Shown: one piece after another, positions 1 through 11,084 of the stretch
Layout: each line of letters opens with the position of its first letter
How positions within the stretch are numbered: position 1 is the stretch's first letter
From: Polytrichum commune
Lineage: Eukaryota; Streptophyta; Polytrichopsida; Polytrichales; Polytrichaceae
Direction: 5' to 3'
DNA length: 64,000 bases
NCBI GenBank assembly: GCA_950295325.1
Contig: OX485809.1
Coordinates: 13,018,001 to 13,082,000, forward strand
Translations under genes and position numbers: made by a program
Notes under the pieces: model-generated
The model's input: the letters and a program-made list of their open reading frames with translations, nothing else
What the model was told of the DNA's origin: nothing
Databases searched by the model: none

Positions 1-81
1 ATGAAGGGTGTTTTGGACCCCAAGTTTCTTGCATCCATATTTTAATGCAAACACTAAACCCACACAAAGAGCCAATTTATA

Positions 82-300
82 CTACACCGTTTATGAAATT
101 TAGTGTCACTTATTATTTGGAGTTACGTTGTGCTATGATGTTTTACTATATATATATACATATATTTCAACAACAATGGTCAAATTGGTTGTTTGGGAAA
201 TATATAACATTAACATTTTTACTTGGTAAAAATTTACATTAACAATAAAATGTTATAGCAATGCCTAACTCCAAATAGTAAGTGACCATAAACAATGTAG
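82..300. mobile_element. MITE-like inverted-repeat element, about 219 bp
   Basis: The two ends are imperfect inverted repeats. The left end reads CTACACCGTTTATG, then GTCACTTATTATTTGGAG about 12 bases further in; the right end, reverse-complemented, reads CTACATTGTTTATGGTCAC and then TACTATTTGGAG. The inner parts (TTGCTATAACATTTTA-like) also match. There is no coding capacity. A related pair of ends surrounds another MITE at 11,073-11,638. I see no convincing target-site duplication, so the superfamily is open. Confidence 0.55.
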
Positions 301-786
301 AGCTCGAGGCCTTGACCCGCAGTGTACAAACTTCTGTGATTGGTCGAGAAGTTGGAGACCTTCCAAGTTCACTTTATAACACTAGACCTTGAAGGCCCGA
401 GGGACAAAATAAATTCGAATGGATGAATGAAATGTGCATGGCATCCTACATGGCAACAAGGGGATATTGTTTCATGGTCTACCGGATATTATATTAGGCC
501 CATAAAAAAAAAAGGTGGGTCTAACGTAAATTAAGGACCGTGATAATCAAACTACCATTGGCTCCTACAAACATTATATTGCCTTGCTAGAGACCCAAGC
601 CCAAACCCAAACCCAAACATATGTTTTGGTCCCTCAACACAGTCCACTTTCAACTTACACTAAGCTTGAGGACCCACCAATTGCAAAATTGAAGTTCTAT
701 TCCTCACGGTACCTCCTTTGGATGATTTTCAACAGCCCTACCGTTTTTGTAGTCACGGCTCTTGGCCTATGTGTAAAGTGGCCCTA
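301..786. mobile_element. Dispersed repeat, GGGCCACTTTACAC family, copy 1
   Basis: This stretch is recognisably the same as 30,011-30,497 along its whole length (AGAGCTCGAGG start, the GGCCCATAAAAAA block, a TAAGCTTGAGG block, the GTGTAAAG-GGCCCTA end). The right end GTAAAGTGGCCCT is the reverse complement of the left end seen in the other copies (AGGGCCACTTTACAC). The left terminal repeat is missing here and abuts the MITE at 82-300. It is non-coding and probably a non-autonomous DNA transposon. Confidence 0.55.
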
Positions 787-1429
787 ACTTAGTGATCATT
801 TCTAGTACAATAATTCCCCCCCACAAAGTCTACATGTTTGTTGCACCTGCCTTGAAAGGTTCCAAGGACTCCAAATTAGTAAATGTGATTTGAATTCGGA
901 ATAGCAAATCGAGTCCGGGCTTATTTTCCCCAAAAAGGATTCCAAAAAGTTCATTTCCCGAAATATGTACATTATTATGATCGAGAAGTCTCGCGGAATG
1001 AAGAAGTTCAAGCTTAAAACACTTCCCCGAAATGTTGTCAAATAAGTTTCTCGAAGACTGACATACTCTCACATAGTTGGAATCCGGTTTCCCTTTGAGT
1101 TAAAAATACCATAATAATTAAAGCACTCGAACTTTGATATTGTTTTTGTTTTTTTTGTTTGAACACAGGGGGCGCCAGAATTCGGGAAGTTTTTGAAGCC
1201 TTATTTTTCCAATTTACATCGGCAAGAGCCGGTCTTTTGTAAAATCAATCGGCCAATTGCCTATATTTTCATATTTTCATTGGCCAATATCCGATTAAAT
1301 GGAATTCATATTGGCACTAATTGTTTAAACAAATGTATGAAAAGTTATTAGAAATCATTTCTTAGTACAATATCTTGAATAAGTGAAAAGAAAGGCATGT
1401 TCAAAACTTTAAATTTGAAGAGTTAATAT
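787..1429. other. Gene-free stretch, no recognised element
   Basis: No coding frame of interest. From about 1,200 onward, short GCCGAT/ATCGGC motifs recur (also at 1,640-1,790), as in decayed LTR or intergenic repeats, but I could not define an element. Confidence 0.4.
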
Positions 1430-1500
1430 CCTTGGCAGGAATTGAACCTAGCAATGCCTTCACCGCTTGAAGGCCAAGGGTCCCCCAATTCTTCATAGAA
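1430..1500 (-). other. tRNA-like sequence (tRNA relic or SINE head)
   Basis: On the minus strand this reads like the A and B boxes of a tRNA gene. TTGGCCTTCAAGCGGTGAAG resembles an A box, followed about 14 bases later by GGTTCAATTCCTGCC, which fits the B-box consensus GGTTCRANNCC. I could not fold a full cloverleaf with an unambiguous anticodon, so it is more likely a decayed tRNA or a tRNA-derived SINE than a working tRNA gene. Confidence 0.4.
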
Positions 1501-1789
1501 GCAATTGGATTTGGTCATGGAAAGGTTGCATAATCTAAAAAGTTTAAGGTTTAGGGTACTTCCTCAAGTGCATCATCAATTGCCCCAGACAAATAGCGCT
1601 CTGGATGCTTCCGGCTGAAATCCAGTAACTCACAAGAAGAATCGGCTACATTTCCGGGACATTTTTTGGTCCATCGGCTAATTGCCGGAGGATTGAAATT
1701 ACAGTCGGATTAGCATCCGATGGTTGGAAATTTGGACTAGCCATGAGGGGAAATCCATCGGTTGATAATGAACTAGCCGTCGGTTTTCC

Positions 1790-1950
1790 CCGAACATAGG
1801 GGGCCGCTTGACCACCATGCTATTTTTCCGTCAAGTAGAGAGACGATTTCACGGCCGGGAATCGAACCGCCAACCACTCTGTTCGGTTCGGGGTACCTCT
1901 CCATCATCATCTGGTAGTTTAGGGTCATCTCCGATCATTTTGATGTTTTT
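1790..1950 (-). mobile_element. tRNA-derived SINE, copy 1
   Basis: This matches 7,440-7,565 over about 120 bases. Read on the minus strand, it has an A-box-like GGAGAGGTACCCC preceded by GATGATG, and a B-box-like GGCGGTTCGATTCCCGG, then a conserved tail ending in CTCTCTACTTGACGG. Two dispersed copies with spaced pol III promoter boxes point to a tRNA-derived SINE. Flanking target duplications were not resolved. Confidence 0.5.
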
Positions 1951-2276
1951 TTGAAAAACATTCAACAATTGATCTAGCTTTGATGTTACCGAATAAAACC
2001 TCAGTCTAAGAAATAACACATAAATAAAATCGTAGAGGAAAATTTCACTAGTCGGCTTTTGGCCTTCTGTCCAGTGTCCGGGGAGATTTTTGGGCTTAAT
2101 TGGTCAAAATCTCAGTGTGTGTTTCCAAGTCCAACCGGTTACGTGTTGTTATCTTTCGGTCTTTCGTTTGTTAAATTGAGGTATATTCCATAGATTCAAC
2201 TCCAATGATCGGTAGTTTTCATGAAGTCTTGAATTGCAACTAGTTATTTCTCAAACTCAACCAGTTCATTCTATAA
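1951..2276. other. Gene-free stretch
   Basis: AT-rich intergenic sequence. I see no gene, array or recognisable element. Confidence 0.4.
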
Positions 2277-2736
2277 CTACACTAAATATGATATTCAGTG
2301 TCGTATGCTATTTAATGTCACTATGGTAACTTTTTAGATGACACTTCTTATGAACAAAGTTTACAAATACTGTCATGGACGATGGATGCGTTCATCCCTT
2401 GGCCAAAACCCTACCTTCTCTTTATCGGCAACTTGTGATGAAATACTGTCATGGATGATTGAAATTTGGATGAAAATCATTTGGTAAGTGACAGTAATTG
2501 CAACATTATAAATCTATAATCCCCTTTAAATTTACAAAGAATTGATAAATTATGTTGGGTTGACATTTAATTTAGTGTCGGTGCTAGTCATCAATGCACT
2601 TTACTACCGATTTTAGTCAGAATCCCCAGTCATTTTTTCGTGTTTTTCTTGTAGTGTTTAGTGTCGGTGAGCATTTACAATTAGTACCAAGGAAGACAAT
2701 TAGGATTGGTGACACTAAATATCATATTTAGGGTAG
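2277..2736 (+). mobile_element. MITE, CTACACTAAAT family, copy 1
   Basis: Terminal inverted repeats of about 27 bp begin CTACACTAAATATGATATT at the left and end ATATCATATTTAGGGTAG at the right. The interior shares long blocks with the copies at 8,864, 11,180, 22,158 and 23,924, for example GGTAACTTTTTAGATGACAC and GGCCAAAACCCTACCTTCTC. This copy is longer than the others because of a roughly 86-bp insertion/duplication at 2,571-2,669. It is non-coding. The terminal CACTAAA resembles CACTA elements, but no 3-bp target duplication is visible. Confidence 0.65.
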
Positions 2737-3055
2737 CAATATGTTCTCTCCGTTCATTGATTTTGTGTCCAAAAACAACTTGCATTTTAAAGCTAGCCTT
2801 GCATAGGTCGTTCTAGGATTTAGGACAACGGATCCCATTCTAGATTCTCTTTTAGATCACACCCTATTTTAGATCCTAAAATTCTCTCAAAGTTTGAGAA
2901 GTGGATAGAGAAGGCTCCAAAAGTTTCACCCAACTTTCAAAATAAGCTCCAATACACAACAACCTCGTATACTCTTAATAGAAAGGTTTCTTAATGAAGG
3001 ATCAAACCCACAGTTTCATCCCTCTTTAAGAGACTTTATGGACGACTCTATTGGC
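2737..3055. other. Gene-free stretch
   Basis: Nothing recognised. Confidence 0.3.
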
Positions 3056-3664
3056 CTATCTATGATGCAACATCAACAAAAACCACTTCGAGAATTCCCT
3101 AACATAGATATACTTCTTGGAAGTGCATGTGTGTTGGAGCCTCAAATTATGAATACATAGGTCCTCCCCAAGTATTTTGACCATTGAGTGCACAATTGTT
3201 GATAAAAGTTGAAGAAGTTGTCCAATGATTGAGAAAAGCAACCGAATAACACCTAGATATCTTATGCGGTGTTGAGCCTCGGAGAACTTGCCCAATTGAC
3301 CAACTAATAAGTAGACTAAAGAGTCAAACTTCCTTAGGTCACACTTCCATGTGCTGGCCAAGTCGACAAAAACCCCTACATGACAAATGTTTGACCCCGA
3401 CCTCATGCTCCCCCTTTCACATGGAAGTGTGGATAATTTCTCCATAGAAAACAAGGATTGGCGGATGGCATAATTGTAGGAGGAGGTTGAAGTTGAGGAG
3501 GAGTTTGTTGCAGAACCAAACATGAACTTCAATTCAAGAGGAACACAAGTTACTAACACAAGATGTAGGTGTGGGCTAGGGCTAGATACCCCACCTCTTT
3601 GAGTTTGGGTCCCCGCCAACAACTCTAACATAACGAGGATATGATGAAAACATGTCCCCAACAT
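3056..3664 (-). CDS. Unrecognised open frame of 202 codons
   Basis: An ATG-started uninterrupted frame of 609 bases, long for AT-rich intergenic DNA. The predicted protein has a Ser/Thr-rich stretch (about residues 53-65) and a hydrophobic, leucine-rich C-terminal half. I recognise no domain, signal peptide or family motif, and no splice sites or neighbouring exons make sense of it. It may be chance or a fragment of a degraded element. No function is proposed. Confidence 0.12.
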   Translation of the reverse strand: MLGTCFHHILVMLELLAGTQTQRGGVSSPSPHLHLVLVTCVPLELKFMFGSATNSSSTSTSSYNYAIRQSLFSMEKLSTLPCERGSMRSGSNICHVGVFVDLASTWKCDLRKFDSLVYLLVGQLGKFSEAQHRIRYLGVIRLLFSIIGQLLQLLSTIVHSMVKILGEDLCIHNLRLQHTCTSKKYIYVREFSKWFLLMLHHR

Positions 3665-4379
3665 TTGGTTAATTCATCTCAAGTGGATCCTTTTAGACTA
3701 ATTTGAGCCTCTAACACTTATTATGGAGCCGATTTGTCTAAAAACACTTCCACACTATAAAATGTAGTGCCCATCCATAGCTTTGTTGGAACGGCTTGGA
3801 CATGAAAGCATGCCCTAAAAGTCATGAAGGCCAACTTTGTACCTCTAGATGCACAAAGGTATGTATTGAATTAACTTATTTCTATGTTTATCTTGTCAAG
3901 CCCAAAGTAATTTTACATATCACATTCATCCAATTGGAAAACACACACACACACACATGGAAATGAACATTGAATCTATGATTTTCCCTTCAAATGTATG
4001 TCAAGTACATATTTTCATCGTTTTCACATATAGTCACATCGACTTTGCAACACATTATACTAGATAGACGTAGTTAGAATCTCATAAACAAAAAGTGAGA
4101 AAATGAGATTGATATGAGTCGGTAAAGGATTGTAGAAATTGTGTACGTATTCTGCACAATGGACCCCCCCCCCAACCTCCCCCATCATTGTCCTATAGAA
4201 TGGAATGAGTGTAGCCCACACTAACTGCAAACACTCTACACACGTAATTGTAAGTTTTGCAATTATCGTAGTTTGCATCAAATTTGGTATAATACATATT
4301 TCTCAATACTTTTGTACGAATGAATTTTAAATACAAAATTCATTAGATGATACATTCTATACTAAACAACACATTCAAT
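3665..4379. other. Gene-free stretch with a short (CA)n run
   Basis: Intergenic sequence. A short CA microsatellite lies at about 3,940-3,957 and a run of nine C at about 4,165. No gene or element recognised. Confidence 0.4.
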
Positions 4380-4560
4380 GTGACATTAAACTTGGTGTGT
4401 CATGTTAATTAGAGCGGTCTTAATTTTCATGTAGCACCGAGTGTTGTATGATATCATCTCTAATTGTGATTACAAGATGATTAGCATGAGTTAATATTGA
4501 ATGGTGTTTGCCGCACTATATCTAATAGTTTGTCTAGTTATATTGTCTTGTTCACATGGA
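4380..4560. repeat. Dispersed repeat fragment shared with 22,565-22,745
   Basis: Shared blocks include the TTGTGATT(A/G)CAAGA segment, TTAGYRTGR, and the following GAATGGTGT/GAATAGTGT block. The similarity is diffuse, and no ends could be defined. Confidence 0.3.
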
Positions 4561-4600
4561 ATATCAAAACTTTCTAGACAATACTGTACACATGGTTGTA

Positions 4601-5005
4601 CCAGGGGGTGCACTTCATTGTCAAGTTGAACACCACGTGCAATAAAACAAATCTACTTTTTACATAAAGCATCACCAATATGGGTCAAAAACTTATCAAT
4701 TTTCTTCCATGAGTAGATATACACGGTATCTATTACATAGTAAAAAATGGTAACCAAATTTAATTAATTTTTAATTTTATAAAACATATTGTTTCTAACT
4801 AGAATGACATAGAATTGAACTAAAAGAATTACTACAAAAATGAAGATGACTAAAAAATTCAAAAAATATACAAAAGATATTATCAATGGTTATGTATATG
4901 TAGGGAAAATATCATCATTTTTAAAATTATCTATGGCATATAATATAGGGTAGCAAACTTTTATCGCATGTGGTTATGAAACGTAAGGGGTGTGATCGCC
5001 CCGAG
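4601..5005 (+). mobile_element. hAT-type MITE, copy A (decayed ends)
   Basis: Full-length relative of the elements at 25,478-25,887 and 44,024-44,437 (both in the opposite orientation). Shared landmarks are GTGCACTTCATTGTCAAG near the left end, CACGTGC-ATAAAA, and the right-end block GGGTAGCAAACTTTTATCGC followed by GTGGTTATGAAA. The ends are mutated (CCAGGGGG left, CGCCCCGAG right, versus CACGGGGGG in the fresh copies), and no target duplication survives. It is non-coding, so it must rely on transposase made elsewhere. Confidence 0.7.
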
Positions 5006-6581
5006 ACTATCGTAATTTTGAGCGTGTTTAGCTCATCCCAATTTACCTAATCATAAAATTTGGGATCATCTAGTAAATATAAGCAAGTGGAATGCATCCA
5101 TGTGTTTGTGTATAAGGGGGGGGGGGGGGAGCCATGAATGGAGGGATTTACAATAATTGAGGCCATGCCCGACGGGCACGGATGTAATTTTTGTAAAGGC
5201 TGACCCGAATGGGCTTACCCCTATTTAAAAAGTGGGCCTCGTTTTCCTTGTCAATTGGTGCAACGTGTGTCATTGAAATACCTTGGGGTTTGTAGAATGC
5301 CATGCCCATTGAAAAAAAAATCCCTTCTAGATAGAGAGCCCGTGAAATAACGCATGAAAAACATGGGCACATTGTAAGTGGTGATGATAGTCTTGGACAA
5401 TGTTAACTTTAGAAAGGAAACGCCTTTCTTTAAGTTGACACTCTTTTCCACCAACATTGCAACAATTGGGACATGCAAGAGATGAGATTTTTTAAAACCT
5501 TTAAGCGATTGAAAGACCCTACATGAACCTTTTTATGCACAAGAATGTGTATTTGAGGTACATATTTTATTACCAAGTATAACCCTAGATTGATTGAGTC
5601 ATTTATCGTATGCATTTTGTACATTAGTTGAATATCCTAATGTAATTTAAGGTCTAGGGTTACCTTGCGTGCACTTGCAAATGTAAACTGTAAGTGATCA
5701 CAAAAACCGCACATGCTACCTCAAATGCAATCTCATTACTTGACTTCAATAAGTGAGATGCCAAGGTGAGAATTTTGGAGGGGATCTTGTTGGGAGAGAG
5801 GGGAATTGTCACAAACAAGCATAACCCTCATTCATCGAACATAAAATCCCTAAAATAGATGCACTACGGAGATTAAGTATCATAGCTGATTCGACATCAT
5901 ATTCAGTTTTGAAAACCCCAAATTAGTCTAGTCCAAGTCATTCGAAATGAATCAGTCACAAACCTAAAGAGGGTCAAATTTTTATGCTTGATGGATGAGA
6001 GACATATGCTTGTACGTGATAATTCCCTATCACCAACTTGTTGCACGTGAGTGCACCTCTCATCCATTAATTTAACTATCAAGACGTCATCTATAATGTT
6101 GTGATTAATTTATCCCGATTGGATCCAACAACACTAACTTCACTCACTTGATTGTTAGTTAATCATCTCAATACTAGAATCACTAGGTCCATTCTAAGTG
6201 TTTTCTTCAATGTTAATTATGATGTCAAATTAAGACAAGTCAAGAACCAAAAGTTTACGGGCTTGTCGACTGCAATTTTACCCTTTACATGGGCCAAAAG
6301 AACGATGTGATTTTAGCATCCCGCCTTTATCCCCATTGACATAATTTCAACGGCTACCAATTTGTTCATGGCTCTATAACCGAAAACACATCACAAGGTG
6401 ATATATGGTACATTCTCTCAACAATGCAATCACACGTTGTATCTTCAATTATTCATTACGTTCCCATTGTGTGAAATCAAAGGATTGTGGGAAGACACAA
6501 AGTGAATGAATCCCAACTCACTTTTGAACTCTAAGAATTGAAGGAGGGATCATCTTAGAACATAATGAGGAGCAATTGATC
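5006..6581. other. Gene-free stretch
   Basis: AT-rich sequence with a G tract at about 5,117-5,129. Short open frames on the minus strand (5,148-5,624) carry no motif I recognise. No element ends identified. Confidence 0.35.
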
Positions 6582-6947
6582 TTAAAATTGATCGTTGTGT
6601 GCAAAGAGTTGGGAGGCAAGCTCGGTGTCAATTGAAAGACCTTGTGAACCTCTATAAGATGGAGTGTTTGTTTGTGATATGAATGAGACGTCATTGCTCG
6701 AAGAATGTGAGATGTTGTTTGAATGTGAGTTTGTCGTGGTGAGCATATCTTGAGCTCTACAACATCGATATGTGCAACAAATCGACCCCACGAATTGGTC
6801 GACTATGTACCCACACAAATTAAACATGGTCAAAATTGTATCACAATCCGTATAGCAACAACAATGAAAAAAATAATCTTGTAGTTTGTTATTGTATTCA
6901 TAAATATCTAAAATAGTGTGGAAAGTTGATAATCTAGCATGGGGCAA
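6582..6947 (-). CDS. Unrecognised open frame of 121 codons
   Basis: A short minus-strand frame. The predicted product has a Cys-rich middle (HCCCYTDCD and CCTYRCC patterns around residues 28-65) and a Ser/Asn-rich tail. No family recognised and no neighbouring exons are evident. It could be a transposase scrap or chance. Confidence 0.12.
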   Translation of the reverse strand: MPHARLSTFHTILDIYEYNNKLQDYFFHCCCYTDCDTILTMFNLCGYIVDQFVGSICCTYRCCRAQDMLTTTNSHSNNISHSSSNDVSFISQTNTPSYRGSQGLSIDTELASQLFAHNDQF

Positions 6948-7429
6948 CCTAATTGCACCAAATCAATGTAAACATGTTTTTACTAACAACGAGGGAAGGT
7001 CACTTGCCCAATGCCTAACATCACATTATTTTCATAGATCAACCCTCAATTTTCTTTTTATGATACATGTTAAGGTGACAACCCCCTTTTTAATATCAAA
7101 ACCCTAACCTTCCACTTTGGTCACTACACCTTCTACACTCCTCTCCCTCCAATTAGTCAAATTAATTTGTGTGACCAAGTGGAGGGGCCAAAGGTGCCCC
7201 CCCCTCCACCACCACAAGCAACTAACATGGTACTAAGGTAAACGTGCCTTGAATGGATAATTTTCTCTTTGCACCCACTTCTCGTAGGATATGAAACATA
7301 GATCAATAAATAACCAATGTCGGGCAATCTGGCATGAATTTGAGGATGTTGGTCCTACCATGCCCAAGAATCTTTTTGGTGTAGGGTGGGGTTTACTGCC
7401 TACCTTGCGGTGGGTGGGTTCTTGGCTTC
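6948..7429. other. Gene-free stretch
   Basis: Intergenic. A short block at about 7,268-7,300 (ACTTCTCGTAGGATATGAAA) is shared with the dispersed repeat at 31,531 and 43,084. No gene seen. Confidence 0.35.
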
Positions 7430-7565
7430 CTACTTACCTAGTTAGTTTTCCCGTCAAGTAGAGAGAAGATTTCAAAGCAGGATTCGAACCACCAACCACT
7501 TCATTTGGAAATGGGTACCTCTCCACTATCACCCAGTAATTTAGGGTCATCTCGGACCTATATGA
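7430..7565 (-). mobile_element. tRNA-derived SINE, copy 2
   Basis: On the minus strand the order is a leading AGATGACCCTAAATTACTGG, an A-box-like ATAGTGGAGAGGTACCC, a B-box-like GTGGTTCGAATCCTGC, and then CTCTCTACTTGACGGGAAAA. The same order and spacing occur at 1,790-1,950. The B box GGTTCGAATCC is a perfect fit to the tRNA consensus. No poly(A) tail or target duplication was resolved. Confidence 0.55.
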
Positions 7566-8863
7566 AAAACATAATTAGTGCAAGATGATTAGCAAATGCA
7601 AATCATCAATGTCACAGGTTGAGCTCACTTAGGACCCAAGCTTTCGGGTACACAAAACCTCAGGGTACGCCCAATGCTCATGGTAGGACGCATGGGCGCC
7701 TAGGCCCGAGCAGGGCGGGCCTACCTTGGGTCCGAAAGCCCACTTGAAAACCTAGGTCGTATACAAAAAATGATTTTTTTTTGAAAAAATATACCTTGAA
7801 TAAAATCAAGGTTGGAGACACCCCTGATAGGACGTCAAAAAGATCTTCAAACATACGAATTTGGAGCAAAATGGATTTGAAGATAGGAGGTGGTGGTATG
7901 TCTACCACCATAAAGCTTCTAAGGACGACTTTACGCAAAGGGGGCCAAAAAACCACCATTCTTGGACCCCGAAAACGGCCACGCCCTTGACTTCCCCTCA
8001 ACTCCGACTCCAACTCAAAGAGCACCCTCCCCCCCCCCCCCCCCAACCCCACCCGCGGTGGCCACAAACACTTAATTCCTTCGCAACAACCGTAGGTAAA
8101 AAGGGTTAAGTTAGGTGAGGTGGTGTAAGTTAAGGTAGATAGGGAGTCCCATTCCCAACACACCCACATTAATTACTCCTACATTAAACATCTACTTCCA
8201 AGGGATGATCTAACTAACGGCCGTAAAATGAAGGCTCGCCATCAATGCGGCCACTCGGACTGAGATGCCAAGGTGAACTAAACCGAGATATATTGAATGT
8301 CGTCTAGAGTGGGCCCATGCCAAGTGCATTTATTAGGTCGTAAACGAGCATTATAAAAATATCCGTAGGCGGCTACGCAAGCTTTTCCTCCTCCTACAAA
8401 GTGTAAAGAAGCCCGGCTTTCGTTTAGTTTCCTATAAAACATCTAACTTACGAAGGGGGAATGATGGAAATCGATCCCATTGTTGTTGTTGTTGTTGTTG
8501 TTTTATCCCAATTTGACTTTCACCACACCGTTTTACGGTATTTGGTGTCACGTATAGTATTTACAGAAAGTGTAAACTAGATGCCCAGAGATCTAGTAGT
8601 GTCACGTTCATTTTTTTGTCAACATGACAGTAACTATCAGCATAACCAACTTTTTGAAACCATTATTTTCAGTACGATATTTCCGGCAACACATTGGAGT
8701 GCTCGAAATGATAGTTAGTTTCTTTTTCTTTTTCTTTTCTAAGTTTTAGTATTGGAGGAGGAAGATATGAGTGAGCATGTTAATGCCAAGATATTAGTAA
8801 GCACACAAATGCCAAGTGTTGTGAGATTACATTGATAGTCGAGTTTTTGTCCCTTAGAGTAAA
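7566..8863. other. Gene-free stretch with homopolymer and GTT runs
   Basis: Contains a short GC-rich block (7,640-7,760), a C tract (about 8,029-8,043) and a (GTT)n microsatellite at 8,481-8,501. Open frames across 7,678-8,169 on both strands arise from G/C-biased low-complexity sequence, and I do not support them as genes. Confidence 0.4.
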
Positions 8864-9221
8864 CTACACTAAATGTGATATTTAGTGTCATATGGTAATT
8901 AGGGTCACTATGGTAACTTTTTGGATGACACTTCTTATGAACAAGTAAACAAACGTTGTCATGGATGATGGATGAGGTCATCCATTGGCCAAAACCCTAC
9001 CTTCTCTTGCCAGCCATTTGTGAGGAAATATTGTCATGGATGATTGAAATTTGGATGGAAAACACTTAGTCAGTGACAATAATTGCAACACTCTAAATCT
9101 ATAATCCTCCCAAAAAATTACTAGGTTAACATTTAGTGTTAGTGACACTACACCGCGGTTTACAATTAGTATTGAGCAAGACAATTAGAATCGGTGACAC
9201 CAAATATTATATTTAGTGTAG
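8864..9221 (+). mobile_element. MITE, CTACACTAAAT family, copy 2
   Basis: This is the best-preserved copy. The left end is CTACACTAAATGTGATATTT, and the right end reverse-complements to CTACACTAAATATAATATTT. The 27-bp ends match at all but about three positions. The element is about 358 bp and non-coding, with the family's GGTAACTTTTTGGATGACAC and GGCCAAAACCCTACCTTCTC blocks. The flanks show no clear target duplication. Confidence 0.75.
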
Positions 9222-10617
9222 AATGTGCCCCATAATAGGGTAAGTGACATTATTACGCATTATGACATTGAATACTATGAACAATGTAGATGAAGTCGGG
9301 GTCTTTTAACCCCTGTTTAGGGGTTATTTTGGCCTAAAATTATTAACTCTCATGGTTGACACCAACATTCAACATTTTCACCCTCATGTCCTAGTTGATC
9401 ACATAGGTTTCTCAGTTGTGTAAGTTATTGAGCCTTGAAAAGCTACCAAATTTCAAACACATAGTCCAACCTTCTTTAAACATGTGTCTTTTTTGGTCTT
9501 TGTCTGTAGTTTCACATCTATCCACACACCACTCAGATACACCTGCGGGGGTGGACTCTTCATACAACGCATACCGGAGTGTAAGAAGGGGTATTATTTG
9601 AGGCATTAGGCGTGCATAGTATACATAAGGGAAAGGTATTCTTTTTCTCTAGCGTGTACATTTAGGCAAGTTATTAAGAATTTTGAAGTAAATGTAAATA
9701 TACAAAAAGGGGCCCCAAGATTTAGAGAAGAAAATCAACAATACATGTGTTAGTTTCATCCAATTCACATTTTCATTCGTTATTGTCATATGATAACAAT
9801 CCTCAATGACTACCTTGTTCATTCTTGTTAGGGTTTGCATTTGGGTTCTAGGTTTCACAAACTATGGGATCTTGGAGCGGTCATGGGCAACGTTGAGTTT
9901 TGCTCTTTGGATTGTGGCTAGAATATTATGCTCTTGTCTTTGTATGTTTGATGCAATCGTTGAGTTACATGTCATGGATGAATAAAATGTTCACTGACTT
10001 TCTCATCGGAAAGTGAAGATGGATTGTAAATGTAACAAAGGCCTCTATAGTTCATGATTTATATGTTGTATATGTAGTGAAGGCATTTACCACATTAGAT
10101 TCTAAAACTTTGTATTGATACATGAGTTTGTTTTTCTAGCCCACCGTTTGTATGTATGCATTTGTTTTCCTCTGTGAAATTCTCATGTATAGGAGGTTTA
10201 ACTTGATAGTGACCCAGGCACGTTGTTTAGGCATCCAATGAAGAGTCCACCCCCTGGCCATATACAAGTGTACAATTGAGATAAAACGACCAAATTAGGC
10301 ACATTTACCTTATGACACCGCCCATAAAAAAAAAGGCATACACCCCTCTCCCCCTTTAAAGTAACACCAATTGATTAAATAGTATATATATTTTCCTCAA
10401 AAGATAGTGGGTGTTGTCATGTGACATTTTTGGGTGGAATTAGGTAGTCTAGAGGAAGGTTGGTCAGCACCCACTCTCCACTTGCCATGAAACCCCAGCC
10501 ATGTCCTTTCAAAATTTTCCCTCTCTTCATTAAAGGCCTTGAAAGTGGGGCCCACACCCCCCCCCCGCCCTTTTCCATCCTTTCTCCAAGCAAGTGGAAG
10601 TAAAAAATTTCAAGTGA
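9222..10617. other. Gene-free stretch
   Basis: Intergenic. 9,240-9,300 retains a scrap of a MITE end (GAACAATGTAG). Otherwise nothing recognised. Confidence 0.35.
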
Positions 10618-10899
10618 AATTTTATCTATGGTATTGCTAAGTCCAAGTTTGGAGGCACCATTACAAAATCATATATAATGAGGCACTTAAGAAAACAAAC
10701 TTAGGATGTGTTTACACCAATGTTGGATTGGTAAAACATATGTGGGTGCTATTATCATCTAGGTATCATTATTGTTATAATTTTTTATCTATGATGTTGC
10801 TAAATCAAAGTTTGGAAGCACCATCACAAAATCATATATGAGGCACTTAAGAAAACAATCTTAAGATGGGTTACACCAATGTTGGAGTGGTATTACGTA
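10618..10899. repeat. Degenerate tandem duplication, unit about 163 bp
   Basis: A block starting TTTTATCTATGGTATTGCTA at about 10,620 recurs at about 10,783 as TTTTTTATCTATGATGTTGC. The same order of sub-blocks follows: AAGTTTGGA-GCACCAT, CAAAATCATATAT, GAGGCACTTAAGAAAACAA and ACACCAATGTTGGA. Two copies, non-coding. Confidence 0.6.
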
Positions 10900-11084
10900 T
10901 GTGGACGTTATTAGGTTTGTTTTCCAACTTCCACCAATTACATTGTATGGTTTAATTAGTGTGGATGTTATTAGGTTCTTTTTTCCATCTTCTACCAATT
11001 ACACTGTATTGTTTAATTAGGTGGGTGTTATTAGGTTTGTTTCCAGCTTATACCGAATACACTATTTTGTCTAATTAGTGTGGG
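10900..11084. repeat. 60-bp minisatellite, about three copies
   Basis: Units start at 10,900, 10,960 and 11,020, with a partial unit at 11,079. Each carries GTTATTAGGTT, then a CCA-TT-TACC block, ATTACA-TGTAT, and TTTAATTAG. The last unit runs directly into the terminal repeat of the MITE at 11,073. Confidence 0.7.

Noticed and set aside
7678-8169. 163-codon minus-strand open frame
   Set aside because: It depends on G-rich low-complexity sequence and a C homopolymer; both strands are open over the same bases, and no domain is seen.
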